A stretch of 64,000 nucleotides of DNA from Bifidobacterium sp. 7101 (GTDB lineage Bacteria; Actinomycetota; Actinomycetes; Actinomycetales; Bifidobacteriaceae): positions 113,091 through 177,090 of the forward strand of contig NZ_AWUN01000005.1 of assembly GCF_000499285.1 (NCBI RefSeq), given 5' to 3'. Position numbers and translations under genes: made by a program. Below are positions 17,038 through 26,630 of the stretch, one piece after another. The notes under the pieces are model-generated. The model saw only the letters and a list, made by a program, of their open reading frames with translations. It was not told the origin of the DNA and did no database searches. How positions within the stretch are numbered: the stretch's first letter is position 1; every line of letters starts with the position of its first letter.

Positions 17038-19398
17038 TCAGCTGGCCTTCTGCTGGGTCAGATCATAAACAGTGACGCCGTCGACCGTGGTTGCGGTGTA
17101 GTGCTTGGCCACCCACTGCGAGATTTGCGTGGCGGTGTCGGAACCTCCCATCTGATGGCCGCCCATCTCACCAGCTATGTAGTAATGAATCTGCCTATCC
17201 TTCACGTACTGCTTGAACTGTTCCAAGCTGGGGTAGGGGTCGGAACCATTGAACCCGCCAATGGCCATGACCGGCTTTTGAGAAGCCAGCTGATAGCCCG
17301 CCGCCTGCTGGGATCCTGTCGTGGCAGCAACCCAGCGGTGGGAGTCGGATGACTTTTCCAGCTTGGCGACGATCTTGGAACTGGACCGGCCTCCACCAAG
17401 CAGACTTCCTCCTTTCATCCTTCCTCCTTCTGGTCCACCCTGGAATCCAGATTGGCTTTTGCGCTGTGAACGCATGGAAGGCGCACCCGAAGTGCTGGAT
17501 TCTCCTTGTGAACCCGAGGAATCCTGGCCCATGGGACCTGGTCCTTGGGAACCCATGCTAGGAGCCTGTTGACTATTCGAACTACCACCAGGCATCTGGC
17601 CCTGCTGGCGTGACTGACCTTGCTGATTCATCGGGTCTTGGCCCATTTGGTATGAGCCCACGGGACCGCCGTCACCACCAGGCATACCTTGCTGTTGGAT
17701 ATTGCCAGGTGCCATGCCGCCTGCCTGGCCACCGCCAGGCTGACCGCCACCAGGAGCACCCCCGGGCATACCACCGGGGCCACCACCCATGCTCCCTGAA
17801 GTCAGGCTGGGTCCGGCTAGGACGATTGATCCCATGTGTCCTTGGGATACGGTGTACAGCGTCCATGCAGCAGGGCCAGCCATAAGCCCTATGACTGAGA
17901 GAAGGAGGGCCGCAAGAGCGAGTCGTCGTATTCGCAACAGTCCAGCCAAGGCAAAACCGAGGGCGCCCATGAGACCGATTATGAGAATGGCCCACTTGAG
18001 CCAGGGGAGCCACTGGGATCGACCTGCCAGGCTGAAATCCCAAAAGGCCGTGAAGGCGATAAGAATCGGCGTGACGATCCTGGCCCAGCGCTTGTCCCGG
18101 GCAATCCACAGACTGAATGCGCCGATGGACACCAGGGCAGCCAGGGCAGGTGCCAGAGCCACGGTGTAATACTGGTGGAAAATGCCGGCCATAAAGCTGA
18201 AAACGAGCCAGGTGACGGTCAGCCAACCTCCGAAAGCAATGACGCTGGCCCTGCGCACATCTGTACGGACAGCTCTGCCGATAACCAGCAAGTTGATGAC
18301 AATGCCGGCGAAAGCCAAAGGAGCCAGCCAGGAAATCTGCGTACCGAACTCGCCGCTGAACAGACGATTGAGGCCAGTCTGGCCCCACTTGCCGCCGCCG
18401 CGAACGCCACCAGCCGGCATGCCACCTCCTTCATGGCCGTGGCCGGGTATGACGGATCCTTCTTCGCTGCCGGTCAAGCGTCCGAAACCGTTGTAGCCAA
18501 AGGTGAGCTCAAGGAAGGAGTTGCGCTGGGAACCGCCTATATAAGGTCTGTCGCTGGCTGGCACGATGACCGTCAGCAACACCCACCAGCCGGCAGTGAC
18601 GATCATGGAGCCAATGGCAGCCAGTGAATCCAGGATGCGACGAACCATGCCTGTAGGTGACGCCAGAAGAAAAGCCAGGGCAAAGCCAGGCAGTACGAGC
18701 AGCACCTGCAGTTGCTTAGTAAGGAAGCCAAACCCGATCAGAGCCCCGGCCAGGACCATCCACCAAGTGCGCTTTCGATTGCCAGAGGGATGGTTGACAT
18801 ACTCCAGAGATCTAAGAAGCGCGTGAGTGGCTCCAGTCATCAATAGCACCAGCAAGGCATCGGGATTGTTGAAACGGAACATGAGCGCGGCTACTGGAGT
18901 GAGCATGAAGATGAATCCGGTGACAATGCCCGCCCAGTTGCCCCAGTACCGGCGCAAGGTGGCATAGAGCAGGTAGGTGGTCGCCACCCCCATCAGCGCT
19001 TCCGGCAGGAGGATGGCAAAGGAACTCAGACCAAAGATGCGCACGGAAAGTGCCATCAGCCAGAGAGCTGCAGGTGGCTTGTCCACGGTGATGGCGTTCC
19101 CCGAGTCCAGGGACCCCCAGAGAAAGGCCTTCCAGCTGACCGAACCAGCCTGGGCCGCAGCTGAATAAAACTCATTGGCATACCCGGAGGCCGTGAGGTT
19201 GATGAAGAATATTGCACAGGCTGCAAGCAGCATGACACCCAGTGCCACCCAGTCTCCACGAGTCCGTCGGGGCAGAATATACGCGCGGGAAGCGTGCTCA
19301 TCAGCAACTGCATCTGCACTTGTTGATCGTGGAGGATTGAAAGTCTGTGAATGCGGGGGGAAGCCATAGCTGCTGTTAGAAGCCAATGAAGCGTTCAT
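17038..19398 (-). CDS. GT39-type membrane glycosyltransferase (YkcB/ArnT-like)
   Basis: A 786-residue polytopic protein of the dolichyl-phosphate-mannose mannosyltransferase/ArnT class. After a 45-residue cytosolic start come about 12 TM helices to residue 515. The first loop carries the acidic catalytic region ASGYANEFYSAAAQ, then DSGNAITVDKPP, which is the conserved VDKPP motif. A Gly/Met/Gln/Ser-rich low-complexity stretch follows (about 520-665), then a soluble C-terminal domain (PVMAIGGFNGSDPYPSLEQF). It transfers a lipid-linked sugar to an envelope acceptor on the outer face of the membrane. The neighbouring GT2 gene, which would make the lipid-linked donor, is frameshifted. Confidence 0.88.
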   Translation of the reverse strand: MNASLASNSSYGFPPHSQTFNPPRSTSADAVADEHASRAYILPRRTRGDWVALGVMLLAACAIFFINLTASGYANEFYSAAAQAGSVSWKAFLWGSLDSGNAITVDKPPAALWLMALSVRIFGLSSFAILLPEALMGVATTYLLYATLRRYWGNWAGIVTGFIFMLTPVAALMFRFNNPDALLVLLMTGATHALLRSLEYVNHPSGNRKRTWWMVLAGALIGFGFLTKQLQVLLVLPGFALAFLLASPTGMVRRILDSLAAIGSMIVTAGWWVLLTVIVPASDRPYIGGSQRNSFLELTFGYNGFGRLTGSEEGSVIPGHGHEGGGMPAGGVRGGGKWGQTGLNRLFSGEFGTQISWLAPLAFAGIVINLLVIGRAVRTDVRRASVIAFGGWLTVTWLVFSFMAGIFHQYYTVALAPALAALVSIGAFSLWIARDKRWARIVTPILIAFTAFWDFSLAGRSQWLPWLKWAILIIGLMGALGFALAGLLRIRRLALAALLLSVIGLMAGPAAWTLYTVSQGHMGSIVLAGPSLTSGSMGGGPGGMPGGAPGGGQPGGGQAGGMAPGNIQQQGMPGGDGGPVGSYQMGQDPMNQQGQSRQQGQMPGGSSNSQQAPSMGSQGPGPMGQDSSGSQGESSTSGAPSMRSQRKSQSGFQGGPEGGRMKGGSLLGGGRSSSKIVAKLEKSSDSHRWVAATTGSQQAAGYQLASQKPVMAIGGFNGSDPYPSLEQFKQYVKDRQIHYYIAGEMGGHQMGGSDTATQISQWVAKHYTATTVDGVTVYDLTQQKAS

Positions 19399-19449
19399 GA
19401 TAGGTGAAGTTTGCTCTTTCTGTATGAGATTTCGTTTGCTGTCAGCCGC

Positions 19450-20452
19450 TCAACAAGCGGCAGCTTCTTTGCCTGGATTCTGCATACATGAATGCGAATC
19501 CTCCTCTTTGGCAGGCAAGAGGGATCCGCGCAGCTCATGCTGGCGGATCTGATCCCAGACGGCAGGGGAGTCCAGGTCGACGCGAAGCTCCTCGACCGCT
19601 CGGGCCTCCATACCCTCCCTGACCCGATGCATGCCTTCCAGATCCTTTTTTACCGTGTCTGGGATGTCGACCGTCGAGCCGGCATCCTCCACCCAACGGA
19701 CAGGAAGCTCCAGCATGGTCATCCCTGCCTGCTGGGCACGCACAAGCAGCTCCGTATCGAAGAACCACTCGTTATCCTTTACCTGAGGCAGAAGGACATG
19801 CGCAGCTTGGGCGGTGATGGCCTTGAAGCCGCACTGGGCATCATGAAAGGAGACCGCCAGATATGAGCGGAGCATGAGGTTGTAGGTGCGCGAAATGAAT
19901 TCACGTTTGGGGGAGCGGATGACCTGAGATTGCGGCATAAGACGTGAGCCAAAGGCGATGTCAGCCCCGCCTTGGAGTAGGGGGAGAATAAGGCTGCCCG
20001 TAGAACCGATGTCGGTAGATAGATCCACATCCATATATGCGACGACTGCTGCCCTGGAGCTGAGCCAGGCCTGTTTCAGAGCATACCCGCGACCCTTTCT
20101 CGCGAGGTGCAAGGCACGCACCGTGGTTGGGGCACCAGTCGCACAAAGACATGGCGATCTGCCAACTGGCGTCTGTGCTGGCGTTGTCTGCAATCACGAT
20201 ATTCCAGCTGAAGGGTGTCAGATCTCTGGCGTGACGATCCAGAAAGCTGCATAAATTGGATACGGAATCAGCCAGCTGAATCTCCTCGTTGTATATGGGA
20301 ATGACAATATCGGCGTCGACCGGTTTTGGACTGCCGTAAAAGACAGGCGAATCAACCTCACCTTGTGGGATTTGTCTGTTGCTAAAGGAGTACCTGTCAG
20401 GCACATAGGGCTGCCCAGCAATGTTTCTTTCGAGAATATTCGTTGCGTTCAT
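19450..20452 (-). pseudogene. Frameshifted GT2 (YkcC/GtrB-like) polyprenyl-phosphate glycosyltransferase
   Basis: Two frames together encode one family-2 glycosyltransferase. The N-terminal frame (from 20452) has DADIVIPIYNEEIQLADSV and IVIADNASTDASW. The C-terminal frame (to 19450) continues VRALHLARKGRGYALKQAW, then the metal-binding MDVDLSTD, and QCGFKAI. The switch falls in about 20115-20150, after QIAMSLC, and needs one indel. The enzyme would charge undecaprenyl phosphate with a sugar for the GT39 partner next to it, as in YkcC/YkcB. It is a real lesion or a sequencing error; the rest of the protein is well conserved, which fits a recent event or an error. Confidence 0.8.
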
Positions 20453-21253
20453 GCCTCATAGTAAACAGCGGCTTCTTGGGATATTCCTCGAACTTGTCTT
20501 TATAAACTGATTGGACTCCTTAAAAAGAATCATGAGGATTTCTCAATGTTTGCTGACATGGCTGCGCCAGTTTTGTAGTCAATATCCTCATGGGAATCGC
20601 TCTGATCAGCCTTACATGACCTATCAGCATTAACTCTCGCTTGATTACATAAGACAGGCAAAGGTCGATATTGGCGAACATATCTGAACCGAATCTATAT
20701 CGCATAAGATCACGAAAGTACCTAGTGTCAAAGTTGGGTATTTTTTAATCCACCTACATCAATGCAACTGCTGCAATGCACCTAATCCGTCCTATATAAA
20801 ACACAATTAGTTTTGTAACTTAGGGTTCGTTTCCTTGCCTGCGTAGGAGACAACCAGGTTCATGCTCAGATAAAGCTGTCCTGGATTCCAGAATGAACAG
20901 CATGTCGGAAATTGCTTGTCCAAAACCTGGTGTCTTCCATCTCATTCATGGTCAACACTTTGATCAGAAGTATTGACGGAGCAATATATCTTGCTGCTTG
21001 GTTTGTGGCATGAATTATACCGATTACTACTGAGTACTTTTGCAACTATCAGGTCTTGCGAAGAGAAGAACGTCTAATAATGCATTGCATTCGACTATGA
21101 CCATGTCCAGCACATATATAAAAAGCTACGGAACCAGTGGCGTACAGACTTGACGAAAATGGCATCTACTCCTCAAGTACGAAGGTACCAGATAGCCGAG
21201 TAAATCCAATATTTGCTAAAAGACAAGCACAATCATCTAGGTACCAAGGTGCA
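20453..21253. other. AT-rich intergenic region
   Basis: About 800 bases with no convincing gene. It marks the left edge of the AT-rich, degenerate part of the window. Confidence 0.4.
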
Positions 21254-22063
21254 TTATTCGACATGCACAAGCATATCTTGCATATCCTGAGTCTTCAGCA
21301 AGCCCTGAAATGCCTGCGGAGTCATGGCGTTGATCATGAGACGACCGGAAATATCCGCCTTGATGTACTCGACGGCCAGCAAACACATTACGGGGTTGGT
21401 AGTACGCACGGCCTCGTCAGGTGTACGGTCACCGAAAGAAGCGACCAAGGTATGGTCATCATCGGCCACCACTACAGCCAAACGTCGGCCAGAGAGTCGC
21501 AATCGGGCAGAGGCGCCGCATTCGTTCATGTCGTAGGTGTGCGGGTGCGTCAAAGTACTGGTGCCATAGATGGCGACATGCACGTCGAGACCTCGGACGG
21601 CAGCTTTGTCGAGCAGCGGACCAAGATCGTCCATCTCCTCATCCCAAACCCCAGCGAATACGCTATGCTTTGCCTCGTTGATGAGCCGGATTGAAGCCTG
21701 CACAATTGCGTCGCGGCTGTGCAGTGACCACACCAGGCCCGGTTCTTTATTCTTCGGCAAATCGGCGAGCTCCTCTTGAGCGGTTGATAGGTCCGCCTCG
21801 AACTTGTCCTTGAGGAAGGTGAGAACATCCTTAGGGGATACGGCCGTATATCGGACTGGTTCAGAGTGATTAACCAGAACGGCGCCCTTTGTCTCAAGGC
21901 GAGCCAGTGTTTCGTATATTTTCGATGGCGGCATGTCTGCGCGACGGCTCACCTGAGAACCATTCATCGGCGCTTGACCAACCAAGGCAACGTATGCCTT
22001 CGCTTCGTAGCGGCTGAAGCCTAGTCGGGTGAGAGCTGAAATGAGATTTGTGGTATTAGACAC
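21254..22063 (-). CDS. TrmB-family transcriptional regulator
   Basis: A 269-residue protein. The N-terminal HTH (about residues 1-75) has LTRLGFSRYEAKAYVALV and GSQVSRRADMPPSKIYETL, the hallmark of TrmB. The C-terminal TrmB sugar-binding-type domain starts near SLHSRDAIVQASIRLI. Such proteins sense sugars or other ligands and usually repress a neighbouring transporter. It is divergent from a degraded MFS gene; two identical half-site palindromes lie between them (22096-22109, 22122-22135). The gene looks intact although its target has decayed. Confidence 0.87.
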   Translation of the reverse strand: MSNTTNLISALTRLGFSRYEAKAYVALVGQAPMNGSQVSRRADMPPSKIYETLARLETKGAVLVNHSEPVRYTAVSPKDVLTFLKDKFEADLSTAQEELADLPKNKEPGLVWSLHSRDAIVQASIRLINEAKHSVFAGVWDEEMDDLGPLLDKAAVRGLDVHVAIYGTSTLTHPHTYDMNECGASARLRLSGRRLAVVVADDDHTLVASFGDRTPDEAVRTTNPVMCLLAVEYIKADISGRLMINAMTPQAFQGLLKTQDMQDMLVHVE

Positions 22064-22095
22064 TTACTCAAACTTACCAGTTAATCAACACTAGT

Positions 22096-22135
22096 ACTAC
22101 TTTAGTAGTTACACTAAATTAACTACCAAAGTAGT
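22096..22135. promoter_or_regulatory. Twin palindromic operators between TrmB and MFS genes
   Basis: ACTAC-TTTA-GTAGT at 22096-22109 and ACTAC-CAAA-GTAGT at 22122-22135, centres 26 bases apart. They lie 33 and 59 bases before the TrmB start and about 160 bases before the MFS start, a good place for autoregulation and control of the transporter. Confidence 0.7.
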
Positions 22136-22291
22136 GTGTATTGCTGAAATAAGGGTGCAAATTAGTGAACACATCAGTTTTATTTCTCCTGGCAACGGCA
22201 CCGCCGGTTACTCGCAGATAATAATTACCGTTAACGCGACTTCCATCTCCAACGCATATGAGCTAGCCCGATCAGTGGAGGAGGTGCTTGT

Positions 22292-23395
22292 ATGACTGAA
22301 CCATCCTCGGAAGAAGAAAAGCAGCAGGATACATCGAACCACGGAGACTGTGGAATCATCACTGTGCTGGGAGCCACAGCACTTGCTTTGGCTTCTGGCA
22401 CGTCGCTGGCGACACAATATGCGGTATAATCGGCACTCGGCAGCATCGCCGCTGACTTCGGCGTTTCAGCAGCTGTAACAGGGCAGATTGTCACTGCTGT
22501 GATGGCCGGGTACCTTATTGGACTGGTACTGTTGGTTCCGTTGGCTGATCGCTTTTCGCCAGGTCGATTAGTTCCCATTCAACTGGCAGGACTTGCCATC
22601 GTGCTAGCCGCCGCAGCCAGCGCTCCTACTGCAGGAGCACTGGTAGGCGTATTCGGACTTGTCGGGGTCGCTTCCACAGTCGCTGCAGAAGCCGTCTCCG
22701 CCGTCAAGCGGTTCATGCCGCTAGAGGTTCGTGGCAGCCGAGTAGGAATCGTTCTTGCGGAAAGGCTGGATTCTTCTCAGCTGTTTCGTCGGAGGAGCCT
22801 TGACGAGCTTGCTTGGCTGGCGTGGCATGCTCGTCTGCCTCGCAATTCTGCTCGTAGCGACAGGCGTGCTGTGCGCAATCGTATTGCCTCGGCATCAGAA
22901 ACAAACCGGAAACAAAGGTTCGTACTTTACCACTCTGCGAGTGCTTCCTCGATTGCTGTGCATCTATCCAGCATTTCGACTGGCATCCGAAACCGGCATG
23001 CTCTGATTTTCTGCTTTCAATCTCATTTGAGTCGGCCTTTCAATAGCGCTCTCCAAACCGCCCTATAGTCTGAATCTTACGCAGATTGAACTCTTAGCCT
23101 CGCCAGGGTCTTTGGATTGCTCGTAACCAGGTGGGCCGGAAGTCTGACCGACCGTCACGATCCGCATGTCGTCGTCATCGATTGTCTGATCGTAGCTGCA
23201 ATCGGCGCTGCCATCCTGCTCATCGATATCGGTAACCCCATACTTTGCATAACCGGGCTAGCCATCTTTGATGCCGGTTGCTTCGGCACCCAAACAGCCA
23301 ACCAGGTTGCTGTAGTATCCATCAATCCACCCCAGTCCGGTAAATTACAGCAGCGTGTATCTCACTCTCTATTAAGCGGCTGGTGCTATTCTTAG
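22292..23395 (+). pseudogene. Degraded MFS transporter
   Basis: A strong GGAGGAGG precedes ATG at 22292. The first frame has SSEEEKQQDTS, then a TM segment (VLGATALALASGTSL) and a stop at about 22427. It resumes with SALGSIAADFGVSAAVTGQI and LIGLVLLVPLADRFSPGRL, the MFS loop 2-3 signature, shifts near 22690 and 22740 to GWILLSCFVGGALTSLLGWRG, then breaks again, with WAGSLTDRHD and GLAIFDAGCFGTQTANQVAV near 23130-23310. At least four lesions. It was probably the target of the divergent TrmB regulator. Confidence 0.82.
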
Positions 23396-24479
23396 TGACG
23401 TTAATCCTGTCATTTTGGTGATGGACCAGAGTGACCCTCGTAGGAGTTGTTTTGCCCGCCGTTGGCGCGCTCATCCAATTGCGGAGACGTAGATTGAGAA
23501 GCTCGGTTAGGTAGCGATCTATCAGCTCAACGAGATTCATTAGAGATCCCGCCCAATTTGTGATGCAAGCCATTTATGAATTGGGCAAGAAACTCCAACT
23601 TCCGGCGTAGCATTGCGCTTACAGAACTCGCGGTGTTGAGCAATTCGACGAAGGGCTGTTCTGAGCGAATCGAGAAGTAGACCCCGACACTATATACACA
23701 CGACCTGTGCCATCTGAGCGGTTTTCCTGTCAATTTTCGCTACAATCTGGGTTTTGTAGAACTGCGACGTGATTGGATCTGCCGCCTACCGGTTTATTGC
23801 AATCAGAAAGTAATCACGTTATTTAATTAGTCCCATTACATTTGCAACCTATAGCATAATCACAGCAACGAGACGACCGCATACGGGCTCTAGTTCCGCT
23901 ATACGAATCGGCCAGCTTCGTCTTATATTACTTTCCGCAAAGACATATACACCAAAGAAGATCCTCTTCAATTTCAGTAAGGTGTCAACAATGGTCATGC
24001 ATACTTGATCTGACCTGTACCATAAATAATCAAAGAGCAAGGATAATGAAGATGGCAACGGTTAAAGTTGAATGTTCTCCGATCTATTTACTCCAAACCC
24101 ACATTTTGTTTCATTAGAGTGGGGAGCTGTCAAAAGCTTCAATGTCGGCACTCGTTCCCTTGCAAAGGTCAACAGGGTTCAAAACAATCAGGTTTATCTT
24201 AATTTGAGGATAGGTTCACTACCGGAATCGTCCGATCTGACCTTCACTTTTCTTCAGTAATATATGCATACTGCGCACGGGAACCATCGGATGAACGAAC
24301 CTTAATATTGTTTGGACTCGTAACTGGCAAAACTAAATGTCTTTAAGCTCAGTTGAAAATTACAATCAACACAGACAATCCATAACGGTATGAAAAGTAG
24401 TCATATACTTCAAACGATATGAGCTGAATGAGCAAGACAAGGCATATGTTTCGTCAGTATTCAAGCTATTAGTTGCTAT
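23396..24479. other. AT-rich region without a recognisable gene
   Basis: Only short open frames, none with a ribosome-binding site plus a recognisable domain. It looks like eroded former coding DNA. Confidence 0.4.
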
Positions 24480-24690
24480 CAAGCTCTCAGCGCGTAAGAG
24501 GGACAATAAAGGCATGTGGCAATACGCTATTGCCCCGCAAATTAGACCAATCATCGTGTAATGACTTGTTATAGTGTCCTTCCAAGGTCTTCCTACAGCC
24601 TAGGAAATCTCCCTTATCTGCAACAGACAGCATCCTCCGCACAACTGTGTAGTCAACAATTCTCTCGTCATATTGGCGAAACGACACCCT
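24480..24690 (-). pseudogene. Decayed relative of the 78-residue two-TM protein at 31.2 kb
   Basis: On the minus strand, one frame across about 24610-24490 reads VGRPWKDTITSHYT and MIGLICGAIAYC. The intact 78-residue protein reads VGRPWKVVLTSPYT and IIGLVCGTLTYC at the same place. The frame is closed by a stop just upstream, and a neighbouring frame (VVRRMLSVADKGDFLG) seems to continue the alignment toward the N-terminus, so a frameshift is likely. No trace of the secreted partner was recognised next to it. Confidence 0.65.
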
Positions 24691-25014
24691 TCGTGCGTTG
24701 AATCCCGGCAAAAGCACAAATATCAATCTCCTCTGATTAGGGAATGAGCCTGTTAACGTTTGCAAAATAACAAGGGTGCAAAGGATTCACAGATTTTTTT
24801 AATAAATAGATCCGTTTCGCTGATACCTATTAATGATTTTCTACCGAGTACCCGGTTGATGACATCCAAAAAGCAGATACCAAGGGGTAGACCCGTTGCC
24901 ATTGCTTATACGTATGTATAAAATCAAACAGACCTGACGCAAGTTAGCTTTGCTTTATTCTGGTGCTCATCCGGGTCGATAGGTCTGATTTGAGTTCAAC
25001 AAAAGAGAAACCCA

Positions 25015-25450
25015 TGAAGGACAAGAAGGGCAGTAAAGCAATAGTCGATGAACAACCCAAAATCATATGGTACTGTTCGTTTCGGCTCCCGTTCGCTATC
25101 AGCACTCACAGCCGCTTTGATTCCAGGCCTGGTGAACAGCATCTTTCTGGTAGTCATCCTGGCTAGCTTCATGCCGCGGTCAAGGCTTTAATGGATAACT
25201 TTGTCTGGTAGCCGTGAGCCTTTGGTGTGTTATTTTGGTGGATCCCAATACCTTAAGAGCCATTGTTATGGAAAACTGAGCAACTTACAGTGTTTTCCTC
25301 TGGTCGGTGTCGGTCGTTGCCTGTTGGCCAGTTTGGTGGTGGTGGGGGGCAATCAATGGGCGCTCATGCTCGTGTGCTTTCTAATAGAAATATCAATAGT
25401 CCTTTCCTTGACCTGCGATGTCGAGAATTTCTTTAATCATGAATAACCGC
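25015..25450 (+). pseudogene. Eroded membrane-protein gene, family unknown
   Basis: ATG at 25015 opens MKDKKGSKAIVDEQPKIIW; another frame then gives VRFGSRSLSALTAALIPGLV and VNSIFLVVILASFMPRSRL, a clear TM segment; a third continues CLVAVSLWCVILVDPNTLRA. At least three frame changes or stops. I do not recognise the family; it looks like a permease or MFS-type protein. Confidence 0.45.
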
Positions 25451-25739
25451 CTAGAAAAGACAACAAAAAAACGTGGGTGGTCTCAGATGGAGCTGACAAA
25501 ACTAAGAGTATAGCAACAAGCGGTAGTACCTGCTGAAAAGGCCATTCCGTTTCTTCACTTCAACTGAGCTGCTACCTGGAGGAGGTATTGGATTTTCTTC
25601 ACACATTCAAGAAATACTTGAACTCAAAATCGCAGTCTAAACCGTAACTCCGATTGCACTAATAGAATTTGAAAGTTCGTAAGCATGGCCAATTTTCATC
25701 AAAATTCAGTTACTGCATAGAATTAGAATTGAAACAAAT

Positions 25740-26609
25740 CTACTTACCATTACTTCTTCGAAATATGGATTTATGTGAATTAAGTATAGCATTTATCTGC
25801 TTGCTAGCCAAACTCGAAAAGCGCTTAAAAAGATTGTCAAGTATAATCATGCTTATTTTTTCGAATCGCTCCTGCTGATCCTCTGGTCTGTAAATGAGAT
25901 CTCCATAAAGAATAAAAGCTATTGCATTTTCAGCTATCACCTTGTAGTCTACTAAAGCTTGTAGTCTTAATTTTTGCTCGCCTTTTTTCATCTCTTTTGG
26001 TAGCCACTTCGTTCTTACTTGTTCAAACGTTTTCGGATCAATTGTGGGTTTCGCCTCACCGCCACCATTTACCAATGATGGATTATCTAATTCGAGCATG
26101 AAATTATTATCTAACAGTTCCAAATCGTCTGCTGCTGGAGTCAATGGCGTGACTGAATCTTTCACAACATCCAATAATAGATTCATAAGAGCACTCGCCC
26201 ATTTTGTATCATCTGTTAAGTCTGTTTGTTGGGACCAATGACTGACACTGAGTCGTGACCTCATCAGACTCACTACATTGATTTGTCCATCAAGTGCATG
26301 CAGCCAATTTGTCAGTTGAGGCTGTACAGTACTACTAGCCTCGATAGCATTAATCAAAGCAATGGAATTGGAGTGAAACATATCTACTAAATAAGTGGAA
26401 TCATCTTTTTTCTCAACAATACTTGAAACCAAAGCATGGTATGCAGCATATACCTTATCGCGGCTCTCTTGTAAATCCTTTGCAAGATCCCTATGTGATT
26501 CACGTCTATTAAATTGATTAGCTATAAAAGAAATCCATAAGGATGCAAACGCCGTCCCAACAGAAGCTATGTTGTTAATATCATTCAGCCATGAAGCAAT
26601 ATTGATCAT
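25740..26609 (-). CDS. Orphan membrane-anchored protein of unknown function
   Basis: A 289-residue AT-rich gene that is intact amid decayed DNA. ATG at 26609 has AAAAGGG six bases upstream; the longer in-frame start at 26630 is less likely. Residues about 8-28 (VGTAFASLWISFIAN) form one TM helix, and the rest is hydrophilic and mostly helical, with coiled-coil tendency after the membrane (RRESHRDLAKDLQESRDKVY). No motif was recognised. N-terminally anchored helical proteins of this kind occur among phage-exclusion proteins, but nothing in the sequence proves that. Low GC suggests transfer from a low-GC host. Confidence 0.65.
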   Translation of the reverse strand: MINIASWLNDINNIASVGTAFASLWISFIANQFNRRESHRDLAKDLQESRDKVYAAYHALVSSIVEKKDDSTYLVDMFHSNSIALINAIEASSTVQPQLTNWLHALDGQINVVSLMRSRLSVSHWSQQTDLTDDTKWASALMNLLLDVVKDSVTPLTPAADDLELLDNNFMLELDNPSLVNGGGEAKPTIDPKTFEQVRTKWLPKEMKKGEQKLRLQALVDYKVIAENAIAFILYGDLIYRPEDQQERFEKISMIILDNLFKRFSSLASKQINAILNSHKSIFRRSNGK

Positions 26610-26630
26610 TTCTAACCCTTTTCGATACAA

